Below are positions 4,712 to 5,410 of a DNA stretch of 5,410 bases, in pieces. The stretch lies in NCBI GenBank assembly GCA_021796315.1, contig JAJYOH010000434.1:1-5410 (forward strand). The letters run 5' to 3'. A model generated the notes under the pieces. It had not been told where the DNA came from. It searched no databases and was given only the letters and a program-made list of their open reading frames with translations. Position numbers and translations under genes: made by a program. How positions within the stretch are numbered: position 1 is the stretch's first letter; each line of letters starts with the position of its first letter. The stretch comes from Chloroflexota bacterium. Its GTDB lineage: Bacteria > Chloroflexota > Anaerolineae > Anaerolineales > Villigracilaceae.

Positions 4712-5410
4712 TTATATTTCCTCATTTAATTTTATGATATTCCCGGAAAAAGCCGAATGCTCAACCTGAAGTTTTGGGGCGACCGCCGAGATTTCATCCA
4801 CGTCAAACATTTGGAGGCCAGCCCGGGTGACCTTGAGTGACGCAGCGGCAGTCGCAAACCGCACACAGGCTTCCAGCTTCCAGTCGTGCAAATATCCATA
4901 TACAAAGCCCGCCGAAAAAGTTGCGCCCGCGCCGCACCCATCCACAGCTTCGGCGGTTGGTGCGTGTACCCGAATGACCTCATCACCCTGCACTGCCAGA
5001 CATCCTTCCCCGGCCATGGTAATCAATGCAGTTTGAACTCCGACGCCAAGCAATTTACGGGCCACATCCAGCGGCGATTCTTCGCCAAGTTGCGCCGCAT
5101 CTGTCACCGCCTGACAAATCGTCGCCCGTCCCGCATAACTTTTTAATTTATTCAAATCCGTATGACCATGTTCGAGATTGAGAAACACTTTCACAGCAGA
5201 TCGACGCGCGGCATCCATCGCACGCAGAATATGATCGCCATCGTACCAGTCTACATATAATACACGCGCGTTTTCAAGGAGGGAAAGATCGGCAGTGTCG
5301 AGAGTATTTAATATCTCCGGCGTACGCTGCCAGAAATATGTGCGCGCGCCGGTCCTGTCCGAGATGTCCACTTCATGCGGCGTCTTGAATTCTTTCGTAA
5401 AGCGCACATC
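4712..5410 (-). CDS. PfkB/ribokinase-fold protein with altered active-site motifs, C-terminal part (N-terminus outside window)
   Basis: The visible 233 codons cover roughly the last three quarters of a PfkB-type sugar/nucleoside kinase fold; members are usually about 300 residues. The frame stays open to the window edge, so the GTG at 5407 is probably internal. Counting from that codon as residue 1, recognisable parts are G-A-R-T-Y-F-W-Q-R (20-28), the strand V-L-Y-V-D-W-Y-D-G-D (49-58), I-T-M-A-G-E-G (129-135) and the signature V-D-G-C-G-A-G-A-T-F-S-A-G-F (155-168), followed by the typical A-x-x-F-A-T-A-A-A-S-L-K-V-T-R-A-G. The signature normally reads D-T-x-G-A-G-D, whose last Asp is the catalytic base. 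Here it is Ala162 (codon GCA at 4924-4922). The NxxE metal/phosphate motif is reduced to A-V-T-D (100-103). The fold call is firm and kinase activity is doubtful. The TAA stop is two bases from the methyltransferase start, implying coupled expression. Confidence 0.85.
   Translation of the reverse strand, partial: DVRFTKEFKTPHEVDISDRTGARTYFWQRTPEILNTLDTADLSLLENARVLYVDWYDGDHILRAMDAARRSAVKVFLNLEHGHTDLNKLKSYAGRATICQAVTDAAQLGEESPLDVARKLLGVGVQTALITMAGEGCLAVQGDEVIRVHAPTAEAVDGCGAGATFSAGFVYGYLHDWKLEACVRFATAAASLKVTRAGLQMFDVDEISAVAPKLQVEHSAFSGNIIKLNEEI
4718..4723 (-). promoter_or_regulatory. Ribosome binding site of the MttB-type gene, inside the end of the kinase-fold gene
   Basis: GAGGAA at 4723-4718 encodes part of the final N-E-E codons of the kinase-fold protein. 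It also stands 8 bases before the methyltransferase ATG. Together with the 2-base gap this fixes the start at 4709 and points to translational coupling. Confidence 0.75.

Noticed and set aside
5405..5407. GTG at 5407 as the true start of the kinase-fold gene
   Set aside because: The frame continues upstream to the window edge, the protein would lack the N-terminal quarter of the PfkB fold, and no ribosome binding site can be judged in the 3 bases left. It is more likely an internal Val codon.

Overview
The window looks like ordinary chromosome from a bacterium with Chloroflexota (Anaerolineae-type) character. This is inference from the NuoA and NuoH sequence style, which includes a NuoA motif close to cyanobacterial NdhC, and from the mix of an MttB-family methyltransferase with a lineage-restricted membrane protein. 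No rRNA or other taxonomic marker is present. All seven genes lie on the minus strand, so transcription runs from high to low coordinates. No tRNA, rRNA, CRISPR array, insertion sequence or prophage gene is visible.

Right-hand unit (5410 to 2399): the C-terminal part of a PfkB/ribokinase-fold protein, a full-length MttB-family (trimethylamine/betaine-type, non-pyrrolysine) corrinoid methyltransferase, and an unrecognised envelope protein with an N-terminal signal or anchor and a C-terminal membrane helix. The gaps are 2 and 7 bases, so the three genes look like one translationally coupled operon. The kinase-fold protein lacks the catalytic Asp of the GAGD motif (it reads GAGA) and has a degenerate NxxE motif. 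It may be a pseudokinase that travels with the methyltransferase. No corrinoid protein or reductive activase is in view.

A 107-base gap (2292-2398) follows. It carries a plausible extended -10 promoter for the left-hand unit.

Left-hand unit (2291 to 1): nuoA, nuoH, nuoJ and the start of nuoK, all membrane-arm subunits of respiratory complex I (NDH-1). Compared with the common order nuoA-B-C-D-(E-F-G)-H-I-J-K, the peripheral-arm genes are absent from exactly two places: nuoB to nuoG between nuoA and nuoH, and nuoI between nuoH and nuoJ. Each of these junctions is a gap of 72 to 76 bases containing a clear inverted repeat. The nuoA-nuoH hairpin is followed by a T-rich tract and resembles a terminator or attenuator. 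The nuoH-nuoJ element is a 12-bp-stem palindrome without a T-tract. The peripheral subunits, if present, must be encoded elsewhere.

The most notable observations are the likely catalytically dead PfkB protein coupled to MttB, and the membrane-arm-only complex I operon with hairpins at the positions of the missing genes.
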